Assembly (NCBI RefSeq): GCF_001642475.1 | Contig: NW_019173963.1 | Coordinates: 222,642 to 286,641 of the forward strand | DNA from: Fonsecaea monophora | Taxonomy: Eukaryota > Ascomycota > Eurotiomycetes > Chaetothyriales > Herpotrichiellaceae | Direction: 5' to 3' | Length of the DNA stretch: 64,000 bases | In this document: positions 31,298 through 41,914 of the stretch, one piece after another | Position numbering within the stretch: the stretch's first letter is position 1 | How the letters are laid out: each line of letters starts with the position of its first letter | The notes under the pieces: generated by a model | What the model saw: only the letters and a program-made list of their open reading frames with translations | Told to the model about the DNA's origin: nothing | Database searches by the model: none | Position numbers and translations under genes: made by a program

Positions 31298-33227
31298 ATG
31301 TCGCGACAGTCTATAGAAGGTCTTTACCTGTCTTCGGAACAACGAGATATCCTCCTGGCGGCACTGAAGACCGATACTTCATCAAATCAATCGAGGTCGA
31401 ATACTCAAAAGAACACTCCACAGAATTTCAACTTCACTCCAAACATGTCCAGTGCTCCCGGCTCCGGAAACCTCGAGTTCAGTGATGACAGCCCATTTCT
31501 GGACTTCGATCCTGACGCCGACTTTGGCGATGAATCATTTGACTTTGACGAAAATAGTCGCATGATCGGCGAGATACCCGGAGAGCCGGCGTCCACCGAC
31601 CTCCACGATAAGCGCAAGAGCGTCGACGGAAAAGACGACGACGATGAAGGCGGCGGTAAGAGAAGAGAAGGCGAAGACAAGACTGCCAAAAAGCCCGGAA
31701 GGAAGCCATTGACTTCGGAGCCTACCTCAAAACGCAAGGCCCAGAACCGCGCCGCGCAACGAGCCTTCAGAGAGCGCAAGGAAAAGCATCTCAAGGACCT
31801 AGAAACCAAAGTCGAGGATCTAGAAAAAGCCTCGGAGTCGGCCAACCATGAAAACGGCCTTCTTCGCGCCCAGGTGGAGCGCTTGCAAGTCGAGTTGAAA
31901 GAATACCGCAAGCGACTCTCTTGGATCAGCAGTAATGGTCTGAATAGATCACAACCGGTTACAACTAGTCAAAATCGCAGCACCAGTGGCAATGACTTCC
32001 AATTTGAATTTCCCAAATTCGGTGACCTTCCTCCGATGCCTGCAACAAGGCTGTTTGGCAATTCCAACTCGCAGAGACAACAAGCTTCCAGCAATGGCAG
32101 GTCTCCCTCGGTCCCAACTCCAGGTGCCACGCCTGGCGCTCAAAATCCTGCCAGTCGTCGTTCCACGTCAGCTTCGCAGAACCAAGCGACAAGATACGGG
32201 TCCATGAGCCAGTCGCCCATTGGCAACACCTTTACCGCCTCTCCCCAGCCTCAGAGCCAACGGCAGGAGCAGAATGGAAGTGTTGACAGCTTGTCTGGAT
32301 TGTTTAGTCCATCCATCCTGGAAGCCAGTCGCCACGCTAGTCTGGGAGGTTACTTCCCCAAATCCGCTGTCTCTGCTTTCAACGGCGCGAGTCAGAGCAA
32401 TCGCGGCAGTCTTGACAATGGAGTCTTGAGTAACTTGCCCGGGCAGTATTCGAACTCGAGTACTTCCAACTCCGACTCTCCCAGTTCATGTACCGAATCG
32501 CAGAATGCTATATCATCAATTGGCACTTCTCCGGAGCCAAGCTTGAACTCTCCTGCAAACAAGCTTACTGAGTACAATCTCAACCCTATCAGCGAAGAAC
32601 ATCAAGTTCCTTTTGGCGGTAAGGACTATCTCCGCGATCAACTCCAGCTGGCCTGTGGCTGTGCAGAGGATCCGATACCGCCAATTTTGAAAATGTCTAA
32701 CGAGGATCCGTTAGGCTACGTTAATGACCCCGGCTTCGATGTCAACGGTATCAACTGGCTCGCCCAACAGAACAACAATACCTTTGACCCTATATTATTC
32801 GGCGATTATCGCGAGACGCAGGACAATATCCTGTCGCAAGACTTTGGGGCATTCTTCAATGATGCCTATCCACTCCCGGATCTAGGCAGCCCTCTTCATA
32901 ACTATAACGACGTGGCGCCAGACCCGGCGTCAAAGGTGGACCTCCTAAAACAAGTTGAAGATGCCAAGAATGGCAACGAGGAAGTTGTTCCCGATAATGA
33001 GAAACCTATGACCTGCAACAAGATTTGGTTCGTGACCCTCCCACCTAGAATTAAGCCACGGTGCTAACTTCAATCACAGGGATCGACTGCAGTCAATGGA
33101 GAAATTCCGCAACGGCGAAATTGATATTGATAACCTGTGTAGTGAGCTTCGATCAAAGGCCAAGTGCTCCGAAGGTGGCGCCGTTGTCTACAAGAAGGAT
33201 GTCGACGAGATTTTGGGCGCTGTCTAG
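31298..33227 (+). CDS. yap1: Yap1/AP-1-type oxidative-stress bZIP transcription factor
   Basis: This is a redox-regulated nuclear activator of antioxidant and detoxification genes. Oxidation forms disulfides between its cysteine-rich domains and masks the export signal read by Crm1. Exons 31298-33027 and 33080-33227 join across a 52-nt intron, giving 625 residues. The basic region has the Yap signature N150..A153-Q154..F157-R158 ('NRAAQRAFRERK'), followed by a leucine zipper to about residue 205. The middle is Ser/Gln/Asn-rich. The N-terminal CRD has C453 and C455 ('LACGCAEDP'). The C-terminal CRD has C573, C597 and C606, with 'NLCSELRSKAKCSE' as in yeast Yap1 (C598, C620, C629), including the export-signal leucines. 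The intron falls between C573 and C597. The ATG is the first for 740 nt. No other start fits. Confidence 0.95.
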
Positions 33228-33996
33228 ACACAAAGTCAAGACCCTTGACTGAAACGTTCGAGATGTGCTCAGGGACGATTGGTCGGCCTTTATTACGGAT
33301 GGGCTTCACGAGGAAGGTATATTTTATCATCAAAAAATGGACGACTCTGGGGTACACCTGGCTTGCATGTGTTGTTTGAAGCTATCTAGGAGATGATGCG
33401 ATCTGGAGTTGAGGTTGTTGAGGCAAAGGTTTGACGCATTTACATGTAACAACGTCTGCCCGTCAACTTTTTGTGATGTTGGCGGGGATCCTTCATTCAC
33501 AAGGCCTTCCGCACCAGCCATGCGGAAGATGTAGCAGCAGAAAAGAACAACAAATTGTCACCTAGCTCTGATACAACGGCTGGTGTCCTTGGCTTCTTGA
33601 AATGCTTCGTAGCCTGGTAGCGTTGAATCTGATACAGAAAGTAAAGGGGGGAGAGCGCCAAGAGACTAGGCCAAGACAGGCAAGAGCAGCTCTTGCCGCT
33701 TGTATTTTGCTTTCCTGGGGTTTCGTCCATGAATTTGTCCCGACGACCTGAAGTGTCTGAACAGTCGAGTCTTTGTATCTTCCTCATCGCCTTTTGACCA
33801 TTGTTCTTCTCATCTTCTCCCTCAGCGTCTCTGAGTTGAACGCGCCTGATCTCGTCAAACCTCTTAGAGACAAATTTCTAATACTAATTCTGACCCCCGT
33901 TCCCCAAACCTCTCAACTCGCCGCACGCTTCACTCGCCTGCGGCCTTACGTGGAAATCACAACTGTGTCGCGCAGCCTCTAGCTCGCCATTCACTC
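33228..33996. other. Intergenic region
   Basis: About 770 bp between two tandem plus-strand genes; it should carry the promoter of the DUF2433 gene. An antisense open frame of 96 codons (33497-33787) shows no recognisable motif. Confidence 0.4.
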
Positions 33997-34076
33997 ATGG
34001 CTTCAGTAAGTCCTCCTCATTTCTCCGATCAAACGAAGAACTTCACGTCCTTCTTTCCCTCTCTTCTTGCGCTACC

Positions 34077-36472
34077 ATGGCATCCCGAACCATGGCCCCC
34101 ATAGCACTTCCACTGATTCACCTCCGTCAACAGCCACGTCCTCAGTTCCCGAATCCAGGATACCTGCCGAACGGTACCACCACAGGGCCGACTCCTGGGG
34201 CTCAGGCGCTATTGCCAAACAACGGCCGCATCATTCAGTCCGGGCCCATTCGAGTTCTTTGTATTGCAGATGTCAGAGGTCAGTTTGCGGTGTTTCATCC
34301 AGCCTTAAAACAGGTCTGACTCCAGGAACTCTAGGAAACCTTAGATCTCTGAATGAACTGGCAAAGACCGCGAAGGCCGATTACATTTTACACACCGGCG
34401 ACTTCGGGTTCTATGACAACACCTCGCTGGAGAGAATAGCCGAGAAGTAGGATATACTCCAAGCCCTGGGAGTTGGTACACGATGGCTTACACCAAAATT
34501 TAGGACACTGAAACATGTCGCGCAATATTCTCCGCTCCTTAGCGAACATGTGAAGCGCCAAATCGCCCAGCCTCAACCTCAGCGGCCGATCAAGCAAATG
34601 TTCACACCCGACCAACTACCCCTTTCAGAATTACCACTTCTACTCAACAAGCAAATCACCCTGGACGTACCAGTTTATACGGTATGGGGAGCTTGTGAAG
34701 ATGTGAGAGTGCTGGAACGTTTTCGGTCAGGCGAGTACAAGGTGGACAATCTGCACATTATCGACGAAGTTAATTCAAGATTACTTGATATTGGCGGAGT
34801 AAAATTGAGACTTCTCGGACTCGGTGGCGCAGTCGTTATTCACAAGCTATTTGACAATGGAGAAGGCAAGACCTACATTGCAGGCGGACAAGGGACCATG
34901 TGGACGACGCTGCTTCAAATTGGCGCTCTAATCGACACCGCAAACCGCGTGTACGATCCCTCAGAAACCCGCATCTTCCTGACACACGCGTCCCCTGCCA
35001 GAGACGGCATTCTGAACCAACTCTCTGTCACTCTCAAGGCCGATTTTTCCATTTCAGCGGGTCTACATTTCCGATATGGCAGCTCGTACAACGAATTCTC
35101 TGTTAACCCATCTCTGGATCATTATCGCGGAAAGTTGGCAGCGTCCAAAGCATCCTTCCAGGACGTGTGGGAAACGGTCAAGATGGACGTGGAGCAGGCG
35201 ATCGAAAACAATACCAATCACAAAGCTCTCCTCCACAGTGCCTTGGAAATTGTAGAGAAGATGCCCAGCACTGCGAATGGAGGCAATCCTTTCGGCGGAC
35301 CTGTGGGAGGTGGACCTGGGGCAGGTCAGGTGGACGAAAGTGCCTTTAAGAACATGTGGAACTTCAATCTCGCGGACGCTGCATTCGGGTATCTCGTCTT
35401 GGAAATCGAAGGCGGTCGTATTGGGACAGAGATGCGGGCGCAAGGCTTCAACTTTGCTCATCGAGGAAAACCCACGGGGCCTCCAACGGCTCCTCAACAA
35501 CCGCCGACAGGTCCAGCGTCTGTGGGCTCGGGTTCCATGCCTCCTGTCCCGGCCTCGACCGGTCCGGCTCAAAACCGCACTCCTGCCTTCTCTGCGCCGA
35601 CACAGCCTTTCCCACAACAACAAAAGTCTCTACAGCAACAAGCGCCACCTCATCAGCAACAGACCAGACCCGGTCAACCCCCCCAACCCACACCAACCCC
35701 TACCGCCAAAACAGGAACTCCCCCTGTAGTAGGGTCTCCGGCACCGCCTGTGTCCCAGGCCAAGCCATTGACCCCCCAACCCTCATCCTCTGGGGTTCCA
35801 ACAACTACAATCGCAGCCACCAACGGTACGAGTGGAGAGAAGACCGGTGAAGGCGAGGCTGCTAAAGCCAAAGCTGCAACACCTCCTTCCGAGCGCAGAC
35901 CACCAACTGCCCTTTATGTGTCTCAGGCCGACAGTGAACAACATATCCGAGACTGTTTTGGTGATGAGGACCGCGAAAAGATCAGAGCCATTAGCAGAAT
36001 GGGCAAATTCCCCAACTGGAAGGTGCAGTTCGAGACTCACGAGATTGCCGAGGCTGCTTTGACCAGAGTGCAAGGCGAAGCGCAAAACCACAAGAACTCT
36101 TCCGGCAAGGTACCAAAGTTTACGTGGTTTGAAGAGCGCACGGATCGAGTGCCAGGTCTTCATCAACGCGACAATCACAGCCAAGGCGGTGTTGGGACAT
36201 GGCAACCCAGTAATCGGGGCGCGGCTGGGTCGGCCAATACTCCCACGCGTGGAGGATATCAGAGTGGAGGGGCAAGTGATAGTGAAGGCGGCCGAGGGCG
36301 AGGTGGATTTCGCGGACGTGGGCGCGGCAGGGGAGATGATCGAGGTGGCCGTGGCGGCCGTGGTGGTGGACGAGGCACTTACCAGAAGACTACAGATGGA
36401 GCGTCCGACAACAAGCCCGCAGATTCGAAGCCTAGCGAAGTAAAGCCAGCCGCTACTGCAGGAGAGAGCTGA
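34077..36472 (+). CDS. DUF2433 degenerate phosphoesterase with RRM-like and RGG regions
   Basis: Three exons (34077-34278, 34335-34446, 34504-36472) with 56- and 57-nt introns give about 760 residues. The N-terminal 300 residues match the fungal DUF2433 family, which has a calcineurin-like phosphoesterase fold. 'IADVRGNLRSL' and 'HTGDFGFYDN' are the first two metal motifs, but the usual GNHE box reads GACED, so catalysis is doubtful. 'FLTHASPARDGIL' sits where the later His motif should be. A Pro/Gln-rich linker (about residues 330-480) follows, then a segment that looks like an RRM ('ALYVSQADSEQHIRDCF', 'WKVQFETHEIAEAALTRVQG'). The C-terminus is an RGG/GRG box ('GFRGRGRGRGDDRGGRGGRG'), typical of RNA-binding proteins. 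The whole points to an RNA-associated protein. The ATG at 34077 is assumed; an alternative first exon from 33997 is described in the findings. Confidence 0.88.
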
Positions 36473-37645
36473 AGAGCAATTGTGACTTCGCAGAGCGGCC
36501 GGTGACATTTTTCTTTCCGGCATGTGAAAGAGATTCTGCACCATGGAGCCCTTTTTACAGCGACAGGGAAAGAACAAATGTGCATTATGGGCTAGGCGCC
36601 AAAGGATGTGATGTTGAGGGAACTGCTTGAGCTGGAGTTTGAACCGATCAATTCTTTGAGGGCTGAGGCTCCGGTTGGCACTTGATACCTGGGAAGGATA
36701 GGGGGAGCTTCCGGGGATTTTGAGCGCTTCTTTTCCCTTCTAACATATGTATTTTAGCCTTGCTAGAAACCCAAAAAGAGAACAGGAAATTGAGGAGTTG
36801 CGGAGTGTGCGAAAGGAGTGAGATCGAAGAGGAGCTGGTGTTTGCACAGATACCCGGTGCCAATCCATTGTGTTTGTTGCGCTCTATTCTTTCTATTATG
36901 TATGGCCATGTGGGCCACATCCCAAATTTCCTGCAGCTACTCGTACAAAGCACGTTCCTGGTACCTGAGGCTATGCCGGCAAGCCTTAAAGGATCGTCCC
37001 TGATGGTTCAACGGGTTCTAGGCGTCGGGAGTCAATGCCGGCCTTTGGGTGGCTCATGGTCAACAAGGTGCAAAGGGTGAGTAGCACAGGGTGGGAAGCA
37101 AGGCAATACAATTCGCTAACTAGAAAGGACACCGAGGGTGGAAGGAATCCGAGGTAATTACAGGTTGCAGATATTCTCGTACCTCGCAGTGCTCATATTA
37201 CTTGTACTCGGCGAGTCGGGTACATGGTGGAGTGTGAGAGACCAAAAAGTGGTGACGTGGGAGGAGCAGAATTTGGCTCGTCATCGCAGCCTGCGGGAAA
37301 AGTGAGTGGGTGTCAGTCATTCAGTCTCCGTGTCAGAATGCGGATGCCCTTTACCTGCTTCGGCCTCTTGCAAAACAAAACGACTCGTATCTTCTCTGCA
37401 GATTTACTAGGTACCTGCACTGATGCTCTACATCCCCTCCGGTCTTTCTGTAAACCTTCTGTCTTCTTTGGCCTAAACCACACCTGAGGTCCATCTGAGT
37501 CGTCCTCGTACCTTTGTCCAAGCTTCCACGCTCGCCCCCCTCTACAGGATGACATAGCCTGCGACTCCCAGCCACAATTTCAATCGACAAACACCCTTCG
37601 AGTCCTCAATCCTCTCCCTCAATCCTCCCAGAGCAAGCAAAACCG
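36473..37645. other. Intergenic region before NPC1
   Basis: About 1.2 kb between two plus-strand genes. Pyrimidine-rich sequence with no ATG lies just before the NPC1 start (about 37570-37640), consistent with a leader. Nothing else was recognised. Confidence 0.4.
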
Positions 37646-40600
37646 ATGCGCCTCTTTTCTCTCTCCCTAGCAGCGCTTGCTGCCTCCACCTCTATCCCGC
37701 TTGCACTCTGCTCTGCCCCTACGCCCCTTCACGAAGCCGGTCGATGCGCCATCCGTGGCCACTGTGGAAAACAGGGCTTCTTCGGCTCCGATCTACCCTG
37801 TCCGGACAATGGAAAGGCCGAGTCCCCCTCGGACGTGGTGCGTGAAAAGCTGGTCAATCTATGCGGGGCGAAATGGCAAGACACCGACGTCTGTTGCAAC
37901 GAGGAGCAAGTGGATGCCCTGCAAAAGAACCTGAAACTGGCGGAACGAATCATCGCGTCGTGTCCTGCTTGCAAGGAGAATTTCTTCAACATATTCTGCA
38001 CATTTACCTGCTCTCCTGATCAATCGTTGTTCGTCAACGTCACCGATATCGGCAAAGCTTCTAATGGCAAGGATGTGGTCACCGAGCTGGATAACATATG
38101 GTCAAAAGATTACCAGAGTGGCTTCTATGACAGCTGTAGGGAGGTCAAGAATGGCGCGAGTGGTGGCAAGGCCATGAGTTTCATCGGAGGTGGCGCAACC
38201 AACTACACCGAGTTTCTCAAGTTCCTGGGTGACAAGAAGCTTTTGGGAAGCCCGTTCCAGATCAACTTCCCCGAGGAGCCTCGGGCTGGAAACAGCCAGG
38301 GTATGGAGGCCTCTGACCCTCGTGTCTATGCTTGCAATGACACCGATCCCAAGTATCGCTGCAGCTGCGTCGACTGCCCAGAGGTTTGCCCGACTCTAGA
38401 GCCGGTCAGTTCAGTTAATTACTGTCATGTCGGAAAGCTTCCGTGTCTCTCTTTCGCCGTCATCATCATCTACTCGATCGGCCTGCTGCTCCTTGTTGTG
38501 GCTGTTTCCGGACATGTAGCGTATCAACGACACAAGAAGTGGAAGAGCGAGAGGCTTCAGCTGCTGCAGGATTCCGCTCCAAGCGACGACGAGGATGAGG
38601 GCGAGCTGGTCAACAATGCGGGCATTCTTGACCGGCCACAGAGGAACTATTACCTCAATCAGATCTTGGACCAGGCGTTTCATGCATTGGGTGGATTCTG
38701 CGCCCGGTACCCGGCTTTGACCATTGGGACAAACATTGTCGTCATTGGACTGCTCAGTCTTGGATGGCTCAGATTCGAGGTCGAGAGGGATCCAGTCCGT
38801 TTGTGGGTCAGCCCGAGCTCAGATGCGGCGCAAGAGAAGGCTTTCTTCGACGAGAACTTCGGCCCATTCTACAGGACAGAGCAAGCTTTTCTCGTCAACG
38901 ATTCGTCCCCAGACAGCACCGTCTTGAGCTACGACACGCTCGACTGGTGGTTTGACGTTGAACAGCGTATTTCACGCATGATGTCCCCTGAGCAGGGGAT
39001 CAAACTAGACGATGTGTGTTTCAAACCCACGGGCTCTGCCTGTGTGGTCCAATCTGTGAGTGGATGGTTCGGCGCCGGCTTGATGGATGACTGGAAAGCA
39101 CAAATTGAGCATTGTGCTGCACATCCTGGTGACCAGATGTGCCTCCCAGAATTCATGGACCCTCTTCAGCCGGGACGAGTGCTCGGTGGCTACGCGAGCA
39201 TTGGCGATGTCGCCGAAGCAAAGGCACTGATCACAACTTGGGTGGTCAACAATGATCAGCCCGGTACCGAGGCCGAGGCCAGGGCTGAGGAATGGGAGCG
39301 AGCTCTCAAGCATGATTTGCTCATTTACCAAGAATCCGCCAAAGCACGCGGCTTGCGCCTCTCCTTCAACACCGAGATTAGTCTCGAGGAGGAGCTCAAC
39401 AAGTCGACCAACACCGATGCCAAAATTGTCGCCATCAGCTATGTTGTCATGTTCATTTACGCCTCCCTTTCTCTGGGTTCGACGACGCTGTCCCTGAGGT
39501 CGCTTCTTAGTAACCCCGCAAATGCGTTTGTTCAATCTAAATTCACTCTGGGTGTTGCCGGCATCCTGATCGTACTGATGTCAGTCTCTGGCTCGGTCGG
39601 CCTCTTTTCTGCGGCTGGGGTTAAAGTCACGCTTATCATTGCCGAAGTCATTCCATTCTTGGTTCTCGCTGTTGGAGTGGACAACATCTTCTTGATTGTC
39701 CACGAGTTCGAACGTGTCAATGTCAGCCACCCAGACGAAGAGATTGATGTGCGTGTTGCAAAAGCCCTAGGCAGAATGGGACCCAGCATTCTCCTGTCGG
39801 CTTCAACCGAGACGATTGCCTTCGCTATGGGGGCATTTGTGGGAATGCCCGCAGTCAAGAACTTCGCGGCGTACGCCGCAGGTGCTGTATTCATCAATGC
39901 GCTGCTGCAGGTCACCATGTTTGTTTCTGTCTTGGCGCTTAATCAAAGAAGAGTCGAGAGTCTCCGGTCAGACTGTTTTCCTTGCGTCACAGTTCGGGGA
40001 GCCAATTCAACGGGCATGCCTGGTGGCCATTTCTTTGGCAGTGACGAGGAAGGCTGGCTGCAACGGTTCATCCGCAAAGTCTATGCACCAGGTCTGTTGG
40101 ACAAAAAGGTCAAGACGTTGGTTGTTACCTTTTTTGTGACCCTCTTCGCCGCCGGGGTTGCACTCATACCGAGAGTGCAACTTGGACTCGATCAGCGCAT
40201 CGCACTACCTGAGGATTCCTACATGATTCAGTATTTCAACGACCTGTATGACTATTTTGGATCTGGACCACCGGTATATTTTGTCACCCGACACCTCAAC
40301 GTGACGGCGAGGGAGCACCAGCAGGAACTCTGCGGCAGGTTCACCACTTGCGACGAGTATTCGCTGGCGTATATTCTAGAGCAAGAGTCGAAGCGTCCGA
40401 ATGTCAGCTATATCAACTCTGCCACCGCCAGCTGGATCGACGACTTTTTCTACTGGCTCAACCCAATTTCGGATTGCTGCAAGGATGAAAACGGCGAGAC
40501 CTGCTTCGGCGAAGATGACTGGAATGTCACACTCTCTGGCATGCCTGAAGGGGAAGAGTTTGTCTATTATGCTAAGAAGTGGGTTCACGCTCCGACCGAT

Positions 40601-41515
40601 GAGGAATGTCCAAACGGAGGACAGGCTGCTTACTCGAACGCCGTGGTCATCGACAAGGATCATGTCGATATCCCGGCAAGTCATTTCCGAACATTCCACA
40701 CACCTCTGCAAGGTCAAGCCGACTTTATCAATTCCTATGCCGCAGCCAGGCGGATAGCAGATGATATTTCCGCACGCCACAATATCGACGTGTTCCCTTA
40801 CAGCAAACACTATATCTTCTTCGATCAATATAGCAGCATTGTTCGCCTGACTGCGACACTTCTCTGTGTGGCTGTTGCGATCATTTTCGTCATTTCGTCA
40901 TTGTTGCTGGGCTCGCTACTGACGGGAATCATTGTGGCGGGGACAGTCGTCATGATCGTGGTGGATATCATTGGTGTCATGGCGGTGGCTGGTGTCTCCC
41001 TCAACGCCGTGTCACTGGTGAACCTGGTTATTTCCGTGGGCATTGGTGTCGAGTTTTGTGCACACATTGCCCGGGCGTTCATGTTCCCCAGCAAGTCGAT
41101 CATGGAGCGAGCAAGGCACAAGTTCCGAGCCAGGGACATTCGGGCATGGACGGCGTTGGTCAACGTGGGTGGGAGCGTCTTCAGCGGCATCACCATCACA
41201 AAATTTGTGGGCGTGGTTGTGTTGGCATTCACCAGGAGCAAGATCTTTGAAGTGTATTACTTTCGCATTTGGCTGGCGCTTGTGATTCTCGCGAGCAGCC
41301 ACGCGCTGGTGTTTTTGCCCGTGGCGTTGAGTTTCTTTGGCGGTGACGGTAAGTCTCTCCCGCAATGTGTTTGGAGAAGGGGATTCAGCAGCTGACAGCT
41401 ATCGACAGGCTACATTGATCCCGAGAGCGAAGGAGGGCTAGAAGAGGACCTCGCCAGTCGACGATACCGGAGTCTGCTCCCGGATGACGATTACTACGAT
41501 TCAGAGGATGAGTGA
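37646..41515 (+). CDS. NCR1: Niemann-Pick type C1-related sterol transporter
   Basis: This is a polytopic vacuolar/endosomal membrane protein that moves sterols out of the lumen through its membrane, related to yeast NCR1 and human NPC1. Exons 37646-41348 and 41409-41515 join across a 60-nt intron, giving 1269 residues, the usual length. A signal peptide (about residues 1-22) precedes the cysteine-rich NPC1_N domain ('CAIRGHCGKQGFFGSDLPCP', 'TFTCSPDQSLFVNVT'). The first membrane helix is near 268-292. The second luminal domain follows. The sterol-sensing domain spans about 592-765 ('AISYVVMFIYASLSLG...AVGVDNIFLIVHEFERV'). The second half repeats the RND fold ('ISVGIGVEFCAHIARAFMFP'). The C-terminal exon encodes a short acidic tail ending in DDDYYDSEDE. 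Reading into the intron would end the protein after about 15 extra residues. Confidence 0.96.
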
Positions 41516-41914
41516 CCAGGGGTCAAATAGATGATACCCTGTCTCCCTAACTTCCTCGGCCTCGTGTCTGATGGAAAAATTGATTTTTTTGGTCTGGCAT
41601 ATTGAACTTTGTCCCGTGTCCCGTGTTCCTGTCTCCCGTGCCTCACGTTGGGTATAGAGTATTACTACGTGCAAGATACACGTGTCCAGATAGGCAACGT
41701 AATATTTTGCATTGTACTTGGTATCTGGTACTTGGTACTTGGCTATCGTAGGCGTTGATTGTAAAACTCGCGAGCGCGAAACCATTGGTCTGGATGAAGG
41801 ATTTGTTCGTGACGTTGTGTTTTCATCTGTTATGCCTTGAATTTAATCCGATTGTCCTGGAACAGACCATACATGTGGCGGACGGATTCATCTCTCGTCA
41901 CTCACTCGTCATCA
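41516..41914. other. Convergent intergenic region
   Basis: Short 3' flank shared by the NPC1 and Nse2 genes. No gene was seen. Confidence 0.4.
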
